From NCBI GenBank assembly GCA_945946665.1, contig CAMEWO010000009.1, forward strand, positions 1 through 64,000: a stretch of DNA of 64,000 nucleotides, given 5' to 3'. The position numbers were made by a program, and so were the translations under genes. This document shows positions 47,856 through 57,096 of this stretch, one piece after another (position 1 is the stretch's first letter; the number at the start of each line of letters is the position of its first letter). The stretch is from an uncultured Eubacterium sp. (GTDB taxonomy: Bacteria > Bacillota > Clostridia > Lachnospirales > Lachnospiraceae). The notes under the pieces were generated by a model, which was not told the DNA's origin, searched no databases, and saw only the letters and a program-made list of their open reading frames with translations.

Positions 47856-49409
47856 TCAAGCCCTTGTGGACCACTGGCTGCAATCCCAGACTTCAGTTGC
47901 CAGATCTTCGTAGAATTCCGGCTCATGGCAGACCATAAGAATACTGCCCTTATATTCCTTTAATGCCCGTTTAAGTTCTGCTTTGGCATCTACATCCAGG
48001 TGGTTGGTTGGTTCATCCAGAAGAAGAATATTGCTTTCTCTGTTAATAAGCTTGCACAGACGTACCTTTGCCTGTTCACCACCACTTAATACCTTTACCT
48101 TGCTTTCGATATGCTTGGTGGTAAGTCCACATTTAGCAAGAGCTGAACGTACTTCGTACTGGGTAAATCCAGGAAATTCCTGCCATATCTCTTCAAGACA
48201 GCTGGTGTTATTATCAGGAGGCATCTCCTGTTCAAAATATCCTATCTCAAGATAATCACCAAGTTCTACCTCACCGCTTAATGGTTTGATAAGTCCTAAT
48301 ATACTTTTAAGAAGTGTTGTCTTTCCAATACCATTAGCACCCTTTAATACAATCTTACTACCTCTTTCCATGCTTAGATTAAGAGGGCTTGAAAGTGGTT
48401 CCTCATATCCAATTACAAGGTCCTTAGTTGTAAATATGTATTTTCCGGAAGTTCTTGCATTCTTAAAATTAAATTCCGGCTTTGGTTTTTCACTGGCAAG
48501 TTCAATTATTTCCATGTTATCCAGTTTTTTCTGTCTTGACATTGCCATGTTCCTTGTGGCAACTCTGGCTTTGTTTCTGGCAACAAAGTCCTTAAGGTCA
48601 GCAATCTCCTTCTGTTGCCTGTTATAGGCAGCTTCCAGCTGGGATTTCTTCATGGCATATACTTCCTGGAATTTGTCATAGTCTCCGGGATATCTTACAA
48701 TCTGAAGATTTTCCACATGATAGATTACGTTGATTACACTGTTAAGGAATGGAATATCATGGGATATGAGTATAAATGCATTCTCATATTCAATGAGATA
48801 TCTTTTTAACCATTCAATATGTTCTACATCAAGATAATTAGTGGGCTCATCCAGAAGTAAAATGTCGGGTTTTTCTAATAAAAGCTTTCCCATTAACACT
48901 TTAGTTCTCTGGCCACCTGATAAATCTGTTACATCCTTCTCTAATCCAAGTTCTAACAAACCAAGTGCCCTTGCTACTTCTTCAACCTTTGAATCAATCA
49001 TGTAGAAATCATGCATTGTAAGGTTATCCTGAATTACTCCCAGCTCCTCCATCATTGAATTCATCTCTTCATCTGATGCACTTCCCAGTTTTTCGCATAT
49101 TTCATTCATATGCTGTTCCTGGATAAATAAATCATCAAAAGCGGATTTCAATACAGATTCAATTGTCATTCCCTTTTCCAGTACAGCGTGCTGGTCAAGG
49201 TATCCAACTTTCACATTCTTTGCCCATTCTATCTTTCCTTCATCAGGCATCATTTTTCCTGTGATAATCTGCATAAATGTAGATTTTCCTTCTCCGTTAA
49301 CTCCAATTAGACCTATTTTGTCTCCTTTATTCAGCTGAAATGATGCATTTTCAAATATAGCCCTGTCTCCAAAGCCATGGGATAATTTTTCAACAGTTAA
49401 TAAACTCAT
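47856..49409 (-). CDS. ABC-F family ATPase
   Basis: 517 residues, two ATPase domains and no membrane part. Walker A GVNGEGKST and GANGIGKTT, signatures LSGGQRTK and LSGGEQAK, Walker B LLLDEPTNYLD and LLLDEPTNHLD. The layout fits the YbiT/YkpA branch, ribosome-associated factors. Not obviously an antibiotic-resistance type. Eleven bases after hflX on the same strand, so likely one transcript. Confidence 0.92.
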   Translation of the reverse strand: MSLLTVEKLSHGFGDRAIFENASFQLNKGDKIGLIGVNGEGKSTFMQIITGKMMPDEGKIEWAKNVKVGYLDQHAVLEKGMTIESVLKSAFDDLFIQEQHMNEICEKLGSASDEEMNSMMEELGVIQDNLTMHDFYMIDSKVEEVARALGLLELGLEKDVTDLSGGQRTKVLMGKLLLEKPDILLLDEPTNYLDVEHIEWLKRYLIEYENAFILISHDIPFLNSVINVIYHVENLQIVRYPGDYDKFQEVYAMKKSQLEAAYNRQQKEIADLKDFVARNKARVATRNMAMSRQKKLDNMEIIELASEKPKPEFNFKNARTSGKYIFTTKDLVIGYEEPLSSPLNLSMERGSKIVLKGANGIGKTTLLKSILGLIKPLSGEVELGDYLEIGYFEQEMPPDNNTSCLEEIWQEFPGFTQYEVRSALAKCGLTTKHIESKVKVLSGGEQAKVRLCKLINRESNILLLDEPTNHLDVDAKAELKRALKEYKGSILMVCHEPEFYEDLATEVWDCSQWSTRA

Positions 49410-49420
49410 GTAAGGCTCCT

Positions 49421-50656
49421 TTATTGTAATTGATTGTAAACAGAACGTGGTACTTTTGCCTGAACTTCTATTCCCTGTTCTGTATATTCTTCTTTAATAA
49501 GCTGTCCATATTCACGGATAAGCTGTATCTTTCCTGCATCTTTATAAGAAAAGACTTTGTTCAGTTCTATTCTGTTTTCCATAATAATTTCCTGCAGCTT
49601 TTGCATAAATTCATCAAGACCATAACCAGTCCTTGCTGAAATCCGTATGGTTGCATCTGCATTTTCATCCTTTAATATATAGGTTCCATCTGTTATATCA
49701 CATTTGTTCAGAAGTGTAATAACGGGTTTATCCTCTACATTAAGGCTTTTTAGTGTTTCGTATACAGTTTTAATCTGATGCTCACAGTCCGGATTGCTGG
49801 CATCTACCACATGTACAAGGATGTCAGCGTATTTTGCCTCTTCAAGTGTACTTCTGAAAGCCTGGATGAGATGGTGTGGCAGCTTCCTGATAAATCCTAC
49901 TGTGTCAGTAAGCAGAACTTTCTCACCATTAGGAAGAACCTTTGAACGGGTGGTTGTGTCCAGAGTGGCAAACAGTTTATCTTCTGAAAGAACTCCTGCA
50001 TCTGACAGTTTGTTAAGAAGTGTTGATTTTCCGGCATTAGTGTATCCTACAATGGCCACAACAGGTGTGGTTGTGTTTACACGTCTTGCACGGAGTACAT
50101 TTCTATGGTTTTCAACTTCTTTAAGTTCATTTGAAAGCTTAGAAAGCCTGTCCTTGATAATTCGTCTGTCTGTTTCCAGTTTCTTTTCTCCAGGACCTCT
50201 TGTTCCAATACCGCCACCCAGACGGCTTAAGGTTGTTCCAAGACCTGCAAGTCTTGTCATTCTGTATTTTAACTGGGCCATCTCAACCTGAAGTTTACCT
50301 TCACTTGTGGAAGCTCTTGCAGCAAATATATCAAGAATTACCATGGTTCTGTCCATTACCTTGGTGTCAAGAATATCCTCAAGGTTTTTAAGCTGTGCAG
50401 GGCTTAATTCATCATCGCATATTATTCCGGTTGCATCCATCTGGTCTATCATTATCCTTGCTTCATCAAGTTTTCCTTTACCTATATATGTTGAAGGATG
50501 GGCATATTCTCTTGGCTGGATAATTCTTCCAACTGTTTCAGCTCCGGCGGTTCTTGCCAGTTCAGCAAGCTCATCAAGTGATTTTGCTGTATCATCATCT
50601 TCAAGCTGGACACCGATAAGAATAACTCTTTCTATTTCATTATCTGTATTATACAT
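49421..50656 (-). CDS. hflX: ribosome-associated GTPase HflX
   Basis: 411 residues. N-terminal HflX domain (TVGRIIQPREYAHPSTYIGK, GKLDEARIMI), linker helices with RGPGEKKLETDRRIIKDR, then a GTPase with GYTNAGKST, DTVGFIRKLPHHL and NKCD. It splits stalled ribosomes under stress. No promoter was clearly seen in the 43 bases before the recombinase gene; the two may be transcribed together. Confidence 0.93.
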   Translation of the reverse strand: MYNTDNEIERVILIGVQLEDDDTAKSLDELAELARTAGAETVGRIIQPREYAHPSTYIGKGKLDEARIMIDQMDATGIICDDELSPAQLKNLEDILDTKVMDRTMVILDIFAARASTSEGKLQVEMAQLKYRMTRLAGLGTTLSRLGGGIGTRGPGEKKLETDRRIIKDRLSKLSNELKEVENHRNVLRARRVNTTTPVVAIVGYTNAGKSTLLNKLSDAGVLSEDKLFATLDTTTRSKVLPNGEKVLLTDTVGFIRKLPHHLIQAFRSTLEEAKYADILVHVVDASNPDCEHQIKTVYETLKSLNVEDKPVITLLNKCDITDGTYILKDENADATIRISARTGYGLDEFMQKLQEIIMENRIELNKVFSYKDAGKIQLIREYGQLIKEEYTEQGIEVQAKVPRSVYNQLQ

Positions 50657-50699
50657 ATAAATCCTCTTTTCTATCTATTGCCATGGAGCTTAGGAGCGA

Positions 50700-51668
50700 T
50701 TACGTTGTTTTAATGGAAATTACGCTGTAATCTGCACTTGTAATATAGTTCCCCTCTGATACGACTCTTTCATATCTTGGAAGCCATTTTGATGTAATTC
50801 CGCAGTAAGCAGCTACTTCATCCTCAGAAAGCTTGCCCATGAGCATATATTTTATTGCTGCATGTCTAAGGGACTGCAGCGTGAATTCTTTCTTAATTAC
50901 TTTGTCATATATTCCCTGATCCACATAGCTTTTAAGTATCCTTTCCGCATCCCTTGGTTTAAGGTTAGTTCCTCTTTTGTTAAAGAAGATATACTCAGGG
51001 GTGCTGTCAACACATACAGTTATATTATCACGTTTTTTAAGATATTTCTTCATAATTTTGCTAACATCTGAAGGAAGTTTTATTATTCGTGAAACCTTCT
51101 TTGATTCCCTGATTTTAATGCATATTATTCCCTTCTTCTCTGTCATAATTGAATCATTGGTTATCCTGCAGATTTCAGATGTTGTGAGACCACATTTTAC
51201 CACTAGTGATAGTATGCACACAAATGTATCATCATTATTCTTTTTCCCCTTCTCAAATAAATAATTGATTTCTTCTTCCGTTGGAATCTCATCTTCAGAT
51301 AGCATCTTAGAACTGTCAGGAATGGTATAATCCCTGAAAAAGTTTGTATACACTTGACCTGCCATATTCTTTCTATGTTTTATGTAATCGCATAATGACT
51401 TCATTACGGATAATCTCATTATCGCAGTACTTCTTGATAATTTACCAGAATTCATTTTCGTTACCAGGTCATTAAAATATTTATCTGCATCAGAATGGGT
51501 CATCTCATCTGGAGTATGACCTGTAACTTTCACATATGCCTTTACAATATTATAGTAATTTTTTCTTGCTCTGTCTGAAAGATTTGCTGCAAAGAAATTC
51601 CAAATTGAATATAAAAATTCATCAGTTAATTCACTGTTGTTTTCTGATTTTGTCTGGTTTTTTTCCAA
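50700..51668 (-). CDS. tyrosine-recombinase-fold protein with degraded catalytic residues
   Basis: 322 residues. N-terminal SAM-like DNA-binding domain (about 15-105) and C-terminal integrase domain (125-310). Of the usual R-K-H-R-H/W-Y set, the first Arg is Thr (CGLTTSEICR, T162), the His of box II is Gln (LQSLRHAA, Q265), while R268 and a Tyr in RYERV (Y299) remain and the late His/Trp is not evident. It may have lost strand-exchange activity or act as a DNA-binding or topology factor. TTG start after GAGAGGA. Position beside the replication module suggests a former resolvase of that replicon. Confidence 0.7.
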   Translation of the reverse strand: MEKNQTKSENNSELTDEFLYSIWNFFAANLSDRARKNYYNIVKAYVKVTGHTPDEMTHSDADKYFNDLVTKMNSGKLSRSTAIMRLSVMKSLCDYIKHRKNMAGQVYTNFFRDYTIPDSSKMLSEDEIPTEEEINYLFEKGKKNNDDTFVCILSLVVKCGLTTSEICRITNDSIMTEKKGIICIKIRESKKVSRIIKLPSDVSKIMKKYLKKRDNITVCVDSTPEYIFFNKRGTNLKPRDAERILKSYVDQGIYDKVIKKEFTLQSLRHAAIKYMLMGKLSEDEVAAYCGITSKWLPRYERVVSEGNYITSADYSVISIKTT

Positions 51669-51843
51669 TGTTATTTCCTCTCATATAATTGATATAAAAT
51701 AGTTACTATTCTTTTACAAATCCATTAGATTATAACATACTATGACGACATATGTCTATATTCTCTCAAAAAGCCACCCCACCACCCCATCTCAAAAATT
51801 TCAAAAAAAGTAATTAAAAAGAAAATCTGGAATCTAATAGCGT

Positions 51844-51872
51844 TTGCATTCGGATTAAAATTTATTTATAAT
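51844..51872 (+). promoter_or_regulatory. promoter of the rep gene
   Basis: TTGCAT at 51844-51849, exactly 17 bp, TATAAT at 51867-51872, 33 bases before the ATG. Confidence 0.75.
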
Positions 51873-51904
51873 AGGGTTTAAAGATTTGGAAAGGCGTAAC
51901 GATA

Positions 51905-53293
51905 ATGGAACAATATTCAAGACAATTTATTGAAGAGCTGTCAAAGCACATAGACCCTGCTATTATTGATTTCTTTAACATGAAGCATGATCTGTTTAAA
52001 TTTCCGGCTTCCAATATTCCTGAATTAATTGATGAGACACTTATGGATTATCTGGAAGGAAAAACAAGCCGTGAGGATCTTGTGCCAATTATTAATAAAA
52101 TCAAGAAATCAAGGCTTCAGAAAAGGGCCAGATGGTATACTTCATACATTGATGATATTGAGCACCTTACTATAGATGATCCTAAACATCCTCTTGCTCA
52201 TGTTATCAATCTTGCACGCTCTCTTCCAATTGACCAGTATGCTATAATGTTTGGCAACAAGGAAATTGATGATATTATTGAGGATTACAAGCAGAAGGCA
52301 AAGGAATGGAAAGATAACTCCAACAGTCTGTTAATACTATTTCCTGGACTCTCTACATTTACTAACAAATCAATCTATAAGTCTCTCAAGAATGATTTGA
52401 TAATAAGTGCATGGAAATACATTGAGAATGAGCTTACCGGCAACATTGACTCTTATATGAGAATGTTCCCTGAACAGCTGTTGGACAAGCCACTCTTCTC
52501 TCCTTCTTCATTTACACTGATGATGGACCAGGCATCCAATAATCTGCTTAAAGAAATCATTACAGATGATGAAGGTACGGAGCTTCTTGAAGTCACAGTC
52601 AACAGTGGCAAGCTTACACCTCCAAAGTCTATGGATTCCAGTGATTTAAAGCTTGTCAATGCGTTCATATCAAGCATTAATATGCAGGAATTTTCAAAGG
52701 ACAAGTCAGTTGTCGTTGATCTTAATACCCTGGGTAAAGAGCTTGTGGACTACCATGTTGGCAAGAATGTAATCACTAAAATCACTAATTCCTGCCGCAA
52801 ACTTGTTGAGTACAATTTTTCTTACGAGGAAGAAGGCACTAAGCTGTTCTTCAACCTTTTTGATAATATAACAATCAAGGAGGATGCAGAAAGACCTTAC
52901 GCCATTGCCCAGTTTGGCGAGATTTTAAGTAACGCTATCATCCAGAAGAAGCTCATATCCATTACTTCTGCTTCCTATGATGTATTGCGTAACAATCTTT
53001 CCAAGATTATATGCTATGCCCTTAAACGTGAACAGATTGCTAACCAGGAGACACTTACCGGCGAGTACAGTTACACATATTTCCAGAAAATAGTCCGTTT
53101 TAAACTGACCAATAAAAAGAAAAATATGCAGCTTATACAGGAGAGCCTTCAGGAATTTGTTGATAACCGAATAGCAATTAAAAGCTTTGAGCTTACCAAC
53201 GGTGTGTTTATAATTCACTTTCTTCCTCTATCCCCTGCAGAAATTGAGGATCTGCATTTTGATAAAGCGAAAGCTCTTCCTGACCTTTCATGA
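51905..53293 (+). CDS. probable plasmid-type replication initiator
   Basis: 462 residues, soluble. The N-terminal half is helical; the C-terminal half (about 190-450) has alternating helix and beta segments (SFTLMMDQASNNLLKEIITD; VVVDLNTLGKELVDY; YAIAQFGEILSNAIIQKKLI) that look like tandem winged-helix domains of Rep proteins. I do not recognise a named family with certainty. Assignment rests on position: own strong promoter, terminator, then an iteron array and parAB. GGAAAGG lies 11 bases before the ATG. Confidence 0.55.
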   Translation: MEQYSRQFIEELSKHIDPAIIDFFNMKHDLFKFPASNIPELIDETLMDYLEGKTSREDLVPIINKIKKSRLQKRARWYTSYIDDIEHLTIDDPKHPLAHVINLARSLPIDQYAIMFGNKEIDDIIEDYKQKAKEWKDNSNSLLILFPGLSTFTNKSIYKSLKNDLIISAWKYIENELTGNIDSYMRMFPEQLLDKPLFSPSSFTLMMDQASNNLLKEIITDDEGTELLEVTVNSGKLTPPKSMDSSDLKLVNAFISSINMQEFSKDKSVVVDLNTLGKELVDYHVGKNVITKITNSCRKLVEYNFSYEEEGTKLFFNLFDNITIKEDAERPYAIAQFGEILSNAIIQKKLISITSASYDVLRNNLSKIICYALKREQIANQETLTGEYSYTYFQKIVRFKLTNKKKNMQLIQESLQEFVDNRIAIKSFELTNGVFIIHFLPLSPAEIEDLHFDKAKALPDLS

Positions 53294-53412
53294 TTATTCA
53301 GGAATTCAATATTATATTAGAATTCCAAGTAATCAAGGATTAAGTTTTATGTATGCTTCTACTTAAGATAATTATTGGATTATATGTCTACATTTTTTAT
53401 AATGATAGTTTG

Positions 53413-53447
53413 GAGATGTTGTCAAGAAATTGCAACATCTCTTTTTT
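53413..53447 (+). terminator. Rho-independent terminator after the rep gene
   Basis: GAGATGTTG (53413-53421) pairs with CAACATCTC (53433-53441), followed by six Ts. Confidence 0.9.
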
Positions 53448-53598
53448 ATTTTTCCTGTATTTATGCAGATTTTAGCATTTATTGTCGATATTTTTTTATA
53501 TTTAATTGTCATAAAATCTTGTAAGCCTTAATTTTACTGTATTTCTTTATATATAATTTTGCATCTTTTTCTTTTATGTATTTTTCTTTGAATTTTTT

Positions 53599-54045
53599 GT
53601 AGACACTTTTGGAGTAAATTATTATTAATTAGAATAAAAAAGTAGATAATTTTAGAGTAAAACTAAATTTTGTAGATAATTTGAGAGTAAAAATATAGAA
53701 TCTTTTGTAGAAAACAGGGTTTTATTATATCTTTTAGAATAGAAATAATATTATCTATAAATATTTTCTACATTTTTTCTTCTGTTTTTTTTTGAAAATG
53801 TCTACATTTTTGGCTTAAATAGTGGGGTTTTCTATAAAAATATGGATTTAAATATTTTCCCACAACAAGATGTAGATATAAAAAGAGTAAAATCCACAAA
53901 ATATGATTTTTGTAGAATTTGAAAATTTTTTACAAAAATTTCGTAGACATTTTTGGAGTAAAAATCCTATGTTTATCAAAAAATGTAGACATAAAAATGA
54001 AAAAATGTTCAATTTTTTTGATTTTGAAGATAAATATCGAGTAAA
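53599..54045 (+). repeat. six 20-bp iterons in an AT-rich region: candidate replication origin
   Basis: Direct repeats of the form GTAGAYA-N8-GAGTAAA begin at 53599, 53642, 53672, 53872, 53943 and 54026, each exactly 20 bases and all in the same orientation; the sixth starts GAAGA. Half-copies lie at 53801 (TCTACATTTTTGGCTTAAA) and 53984 (GTAGACATAAAA). The segment from 53450 to 54060 is extremely AT-rich. Iterons plus an adjacent initiator gene are the standard form of a theta-replicating plasmid origin. Confidence 0.75.
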
Positions 54046-54109
54046 ACTGTCCGTTTGATTTTTATAGCCAAAAAATGCTAAATTAGACGCTGGAAAGGTG
54101 GTGAGCCAG

Positions 54110-55300
54110 GTGGACAATTTTGCAAACATTGGCAAGGCTGTACTGTTACAATCTCTGGGTCTTCAGAGAAATTATTCTGAAGAAATTGAATCAACCATTG
54201 ATGTCACAGACTATGATAAACCAGCCTGCACTTCTTGTAAATATCATTCTATTATTAACAGCTTCAGTCCAGATTCTGAAGCTTATAAGAGCGCACTTGC
54301 CAGATGCAACAGCTGCCCTTACCGCTCTACCACTACAAAGACAATACATAAGAAAGTTTACCACAACGAATTGAACCGTTATGGTTATAAGCCTATGCTT
54401 AAATCTGTTGCCATTAAGCTTCTGCTTCTTCTGCATTTTTATCATCCAGACCAGTTTGGTGTTGTTAGCCAGCTTTCCTTTGACGATTGTGCAATGCAGC
54501 TTAATTGCAGTACCAGAACTATATATAACAATCTTAATATATTGGCTTCTTTCGGTTACATATCTTTTTCCAAGAATAATGCACATTACTTCAGTGTATG
54601 TCTTAATGATTATGAAAGCTACTACCTTCCTGCATCACAGGGAGGCAGAGGCTATATTGTTATGTCCAGTGAGCTGCTTAAACAGGTTATTTCCATTGAT
54701 AATCTTATGTCTTTGCGAATTCACTTGAGAGAACTGGTAGAACTGGATACACTTAATCTTAAGGGTCCTTTTACTGCGGTGAATAAGACATTTAAGGAGA
54801 TGAAGCTCTCTCTTCCATCCTACTGCAAGCCATGCATTATCAAGTCATGTGTAAAACATGAAACGGGTATATTTAATATAACTTTCAAGGAAAGTTCTGT
54901 CAGATTTGAAATCCTTGACAGATTTGATTCCAAAAAGCAGAAATCAATGCTATATGATACATATATTCTCATGTTTAATGACTTTTTGCATAGCTTTAAT
55001 TCTTCTGTTATCAGGGTGAATACAGAAAACTACATCCCGTCTGAATTCAGGGACTTCTTCACTCCTGAATTATCAGAAGATAAAAACTTCTGCCTTATGC
55101 ATGTTAAGGATTTTGAGATTGAAGATTTAGCCCAGCTTTCGATGCAGTACTCTTTCAATAATGTTGTTTCGGCACTAAGCAGTGTTTACCGGGATTACAT
55201 TCTGAAGGAAAAGGCTGTTAATAACCTTGGAGCCCTTCTTCGAACTATTATAATATCTAATATTAATAAGCGGTGTCTTCACCATGGAAATGCGGCTTAA
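54110..55300 (+). CDS. zinc-ribbon/winged-helix protein, probable replication or copy-control factor
   Basis: About 396 residues from GTG at 54110, which is 6 bases after AGGTGGTGA; a GTG at 54098 lies within the ribosome site itself. CTSCKYHS and CNSCPYR form two C-x2-C pairs of a zinc ribbon near residues 40-75. A helix-turn-helix follows (LSFDDCAMQLNCSTRTIYNN, then LNILASFGYI). The C-terminal 200 residues are unfamiliar, with several more Cys. It directly follows the iterons, so it may be the true initiator or a regulator. No family recognised. Confidence 0.55.
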   Translation: MDNFANIGKAVLLQSLGLQRNYSEEIESTIDVTDYDKPACTSCKYHSIINSFSPDSEAYKSALARCNSCPYRSTTTKTIHKKVYHNELNRYGYKPMLKSVAIKLLLLLHFYHPDQFGVVSQLSFDDCAMQLNCSTRTIYNNLNILASFGYISFSKNNAHYFSVCLNDYESYYLPASQGGRGYIVMSSELLKQVISIDNLMSLRIHLRELVELDTLNLKGPFTAVNKTFKEMKLSLPSYCKPCIIKSCVKHETGIFNITFKESSVRFEILDRFDSKKQKSMLYDTYILMFNDFLHSFNSSVIRVNTENYIPSEFRDFFTPELSEDKNFCLMHVKDFEIEDLAQLSMQYSFNNVVSALSSVYRDYILKEKAVNNLGALLRTIIISNINKRCLHHGNAA

Positions 55301-55899
55301 ACTTCTCTTTCCAGACTGTCAGGTTTTTTAATTAATTTTCTTACAGTCTTATTTGCGTGCCTATCACCCATTATTTTCCTGATTTTATCCTTTAATTATT
55401 CTAAATTTAATTTAGAGTTTTCCATATTCTTACTTAAATCTCTATGTATACATTATATTTCATATTATTATTTATTACTGCTAAAGTATTTTGATTATTA
55501 AAATATAGTTTTTATTATTCTTTTTGAAAGTTTTCAACCTATTTTTTCTCTTTTTCTACTATCTCGTGTATCTTTTCATCATTTACCAGTTTGAATTAAA
55601 CCTTTATTTGCTTTAAATCATCTGTCTTTGTTTTCTTTTCACTGGGTGTTATTAAGTTTTTTCCATCACAAAAGCAAAAAAGAAACGGCATCAAAATCCC
55701 ACAATCCTGATGGAATCTTGCTTTGCCGTTTCGTTATTTATCAATATCTGTTTTTTTAATCTGTTAAAAAATATGTCTTTATATTTTGCCCATATTTTAA
55801 TTTTTTTTATTTATTTGATAATTTAATCCTTTCAATGGATAAATCTCTTATATGGACAAATTTCGACGAAATTCTTATATATTGTAAAAATAATATAAT
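55301..55899. other. AT-rich intergenic region with the parAB terminator
   Basis: No gene seen. The one clear element is an inverted repeat GAAACGGCA (55682-55690) / TGCCGTTTC (55724-55732), with a T-run on the minus strand, about 170 bases after the parB stop; it should terminate the parAB transcript. Confidence 0.6.
55682..55732 (-). terminator. terminator of the parAB operon
   Basis: Nine-base-pair stem GAAACGGCA/TGCCGTTTC; read on the minus strand it ends in TTTTTT. Confidence 0.65.
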
Positions 55900-57096
55900 T
55901 TACAAATTTTCAAGAAGGTCATTCAATCTGTCTTTTAGTATCTGTACTCTTACTTTAAGATCCAGATCATTTTTAATGACTGATTTGTTGTTCTTTAATA
56001 TATCAAAATTATTCTCAAGAAGATTTAAAGCCTGTTCTGTCTTGGCAATAGAATTGATTCTTTTTAATTCTGAATCTGATATTGCTGTCTGTCGCTTCTC
56101 TTTCTCCTTCTGGGCCTGTTTAATTTTCTCAATATTATTTTCCAGCTTTGCCTTTTCTCTTTCAGCTCTGTTCTTTGCCTCTGTAATGAACTTAATCTCA
56201 TCTTCCAGAGCTTCTCTGCTCTTCTCAGCAGGGGCGTTGTTTTCCAGTTCTGCTATCCTTTTTTCAAGAAGCTTGACAGTATTTTCCTGGGATTTAATCT
56301 GGTTATTTGCCTCCTCCAGTTCTGACTTATATCTTTTTGCTTCTTTTTCTCTCTCTTCTGAAAGAGCTTTGATAGACTGATATTCAGCATTCTCAACTGT
56401 TCCATTTTTATTAATAAGCTCTAAGATACTTTTCTGTGCACCCTCATCCAGTTTACCGAATTTATCAGCCTGGTTTAAGTCAATGCCATTAGCGTTAAGA
56501 AGTTCACTTAACTCTGGAATCAGCTTTTCAGCTGTTGTATATTTTCTTGCCTGTCTTTCTGATATATTAAGCTGTTTTGCTATTTCAGCATTAATATTTT
56601 TGATTTCACCTTTTAGCTTCTTGGCTTCATAAAGTTCCTTAAGCCTTGAAATCTCCCATCTTTTCACTTCCATAGATGTTTCTCGTACATCATGGTTGGC
56701 AGATATAAGCATTATCTCCTCATCTATATCAGAGATATTGGATTTCTCTACTTTACAAGGAATTCCGGATGGAAACAGTTCCTTATATTCTTTGTCTGAC
56801 ATCATGCAGATTGCCCTGAAACGTCTCTCTCCTGAAACAAGACGGTATACGTCATTATCTGTGTCATATATTACTGACAGATTATGTCTTAAACCATTGA
56901 TTTTAATGCTTTCCATGAGGGCTTCTATTCCCTCCTGGGAATACATCTCATTCTTTGGGTTAGATTTTATCTTTGATTTATCAATGAACTGAAAATTGTA
57001 TTCCGCTTTTGCCTGGACTTCCTTAAGTTTATTTCCTCCGTCATTGTTTAATACGCCCTTACTGGTTATGCCTGCTCCAAAAGTCTTCTTTGCCAT
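55900..57096 (-). CDS. parB: ParB-family partition protein
   Basis: 398 residues. N-terminal ParB/CTPase-like domain with SKIKSNPKN (site-start), INGLRHNL and GERRFRA (box II); central helix-turn-helix AEIAKQLNISERQARKYTTA; then a long charged coiled coil (about 225-355) and a C-terminal helical end that probably dimerises. It should bind the centromere repeats upstream of parA and work with ParA in segregation. ATG directly abuts the parA stop, so translation is coupled. Longer than chromosomal Spo0J (about 280) because of the coiled coil, more like plasmid types. Confidence 0.88.
   Translation of the reverse strand: MAKKTFGAGITSKGVLNNDGGNKLKEVQAKAEYNFQFIDKSKIKSNPKNEMYSQEGIEALMESIKINGLRHNLSVIYDTDNDVYRLVSGERRFRAICMMSDKEYKELFPSGIPCKVEKSNISDIDEEIMLISANHDVRETSMEVKRWEISRLKELYEAKKLKGEIKNINAEIAKQLNISERQARKYTTAEKLIPELSELLNANGIDLNQADKFGKLDEGAQKSILELINKNGTVENAEYQSIKALSEEREKEAKRYKSELEEANNQIKSQENTVKLLEKRIAELENNAPAEKSREALEDEIKFITEAKNRAEREKAKLENNIEKIKQAQKEKEKRQTAISDSELKRINSIAKTEQALNLLENNFDILKNNKSVIKNDLDLKVRVQILKDRLNDLLENL

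Noticed and set aside
55835-56380. 181-residue open frame on the plus strand, Ser/Phe-rich
   Set aside because: It is the antisense of the parB coiled coil; the composition (SFS, LFS repeats) is what the complement of Glu/Lys-rich coding sequence gives.
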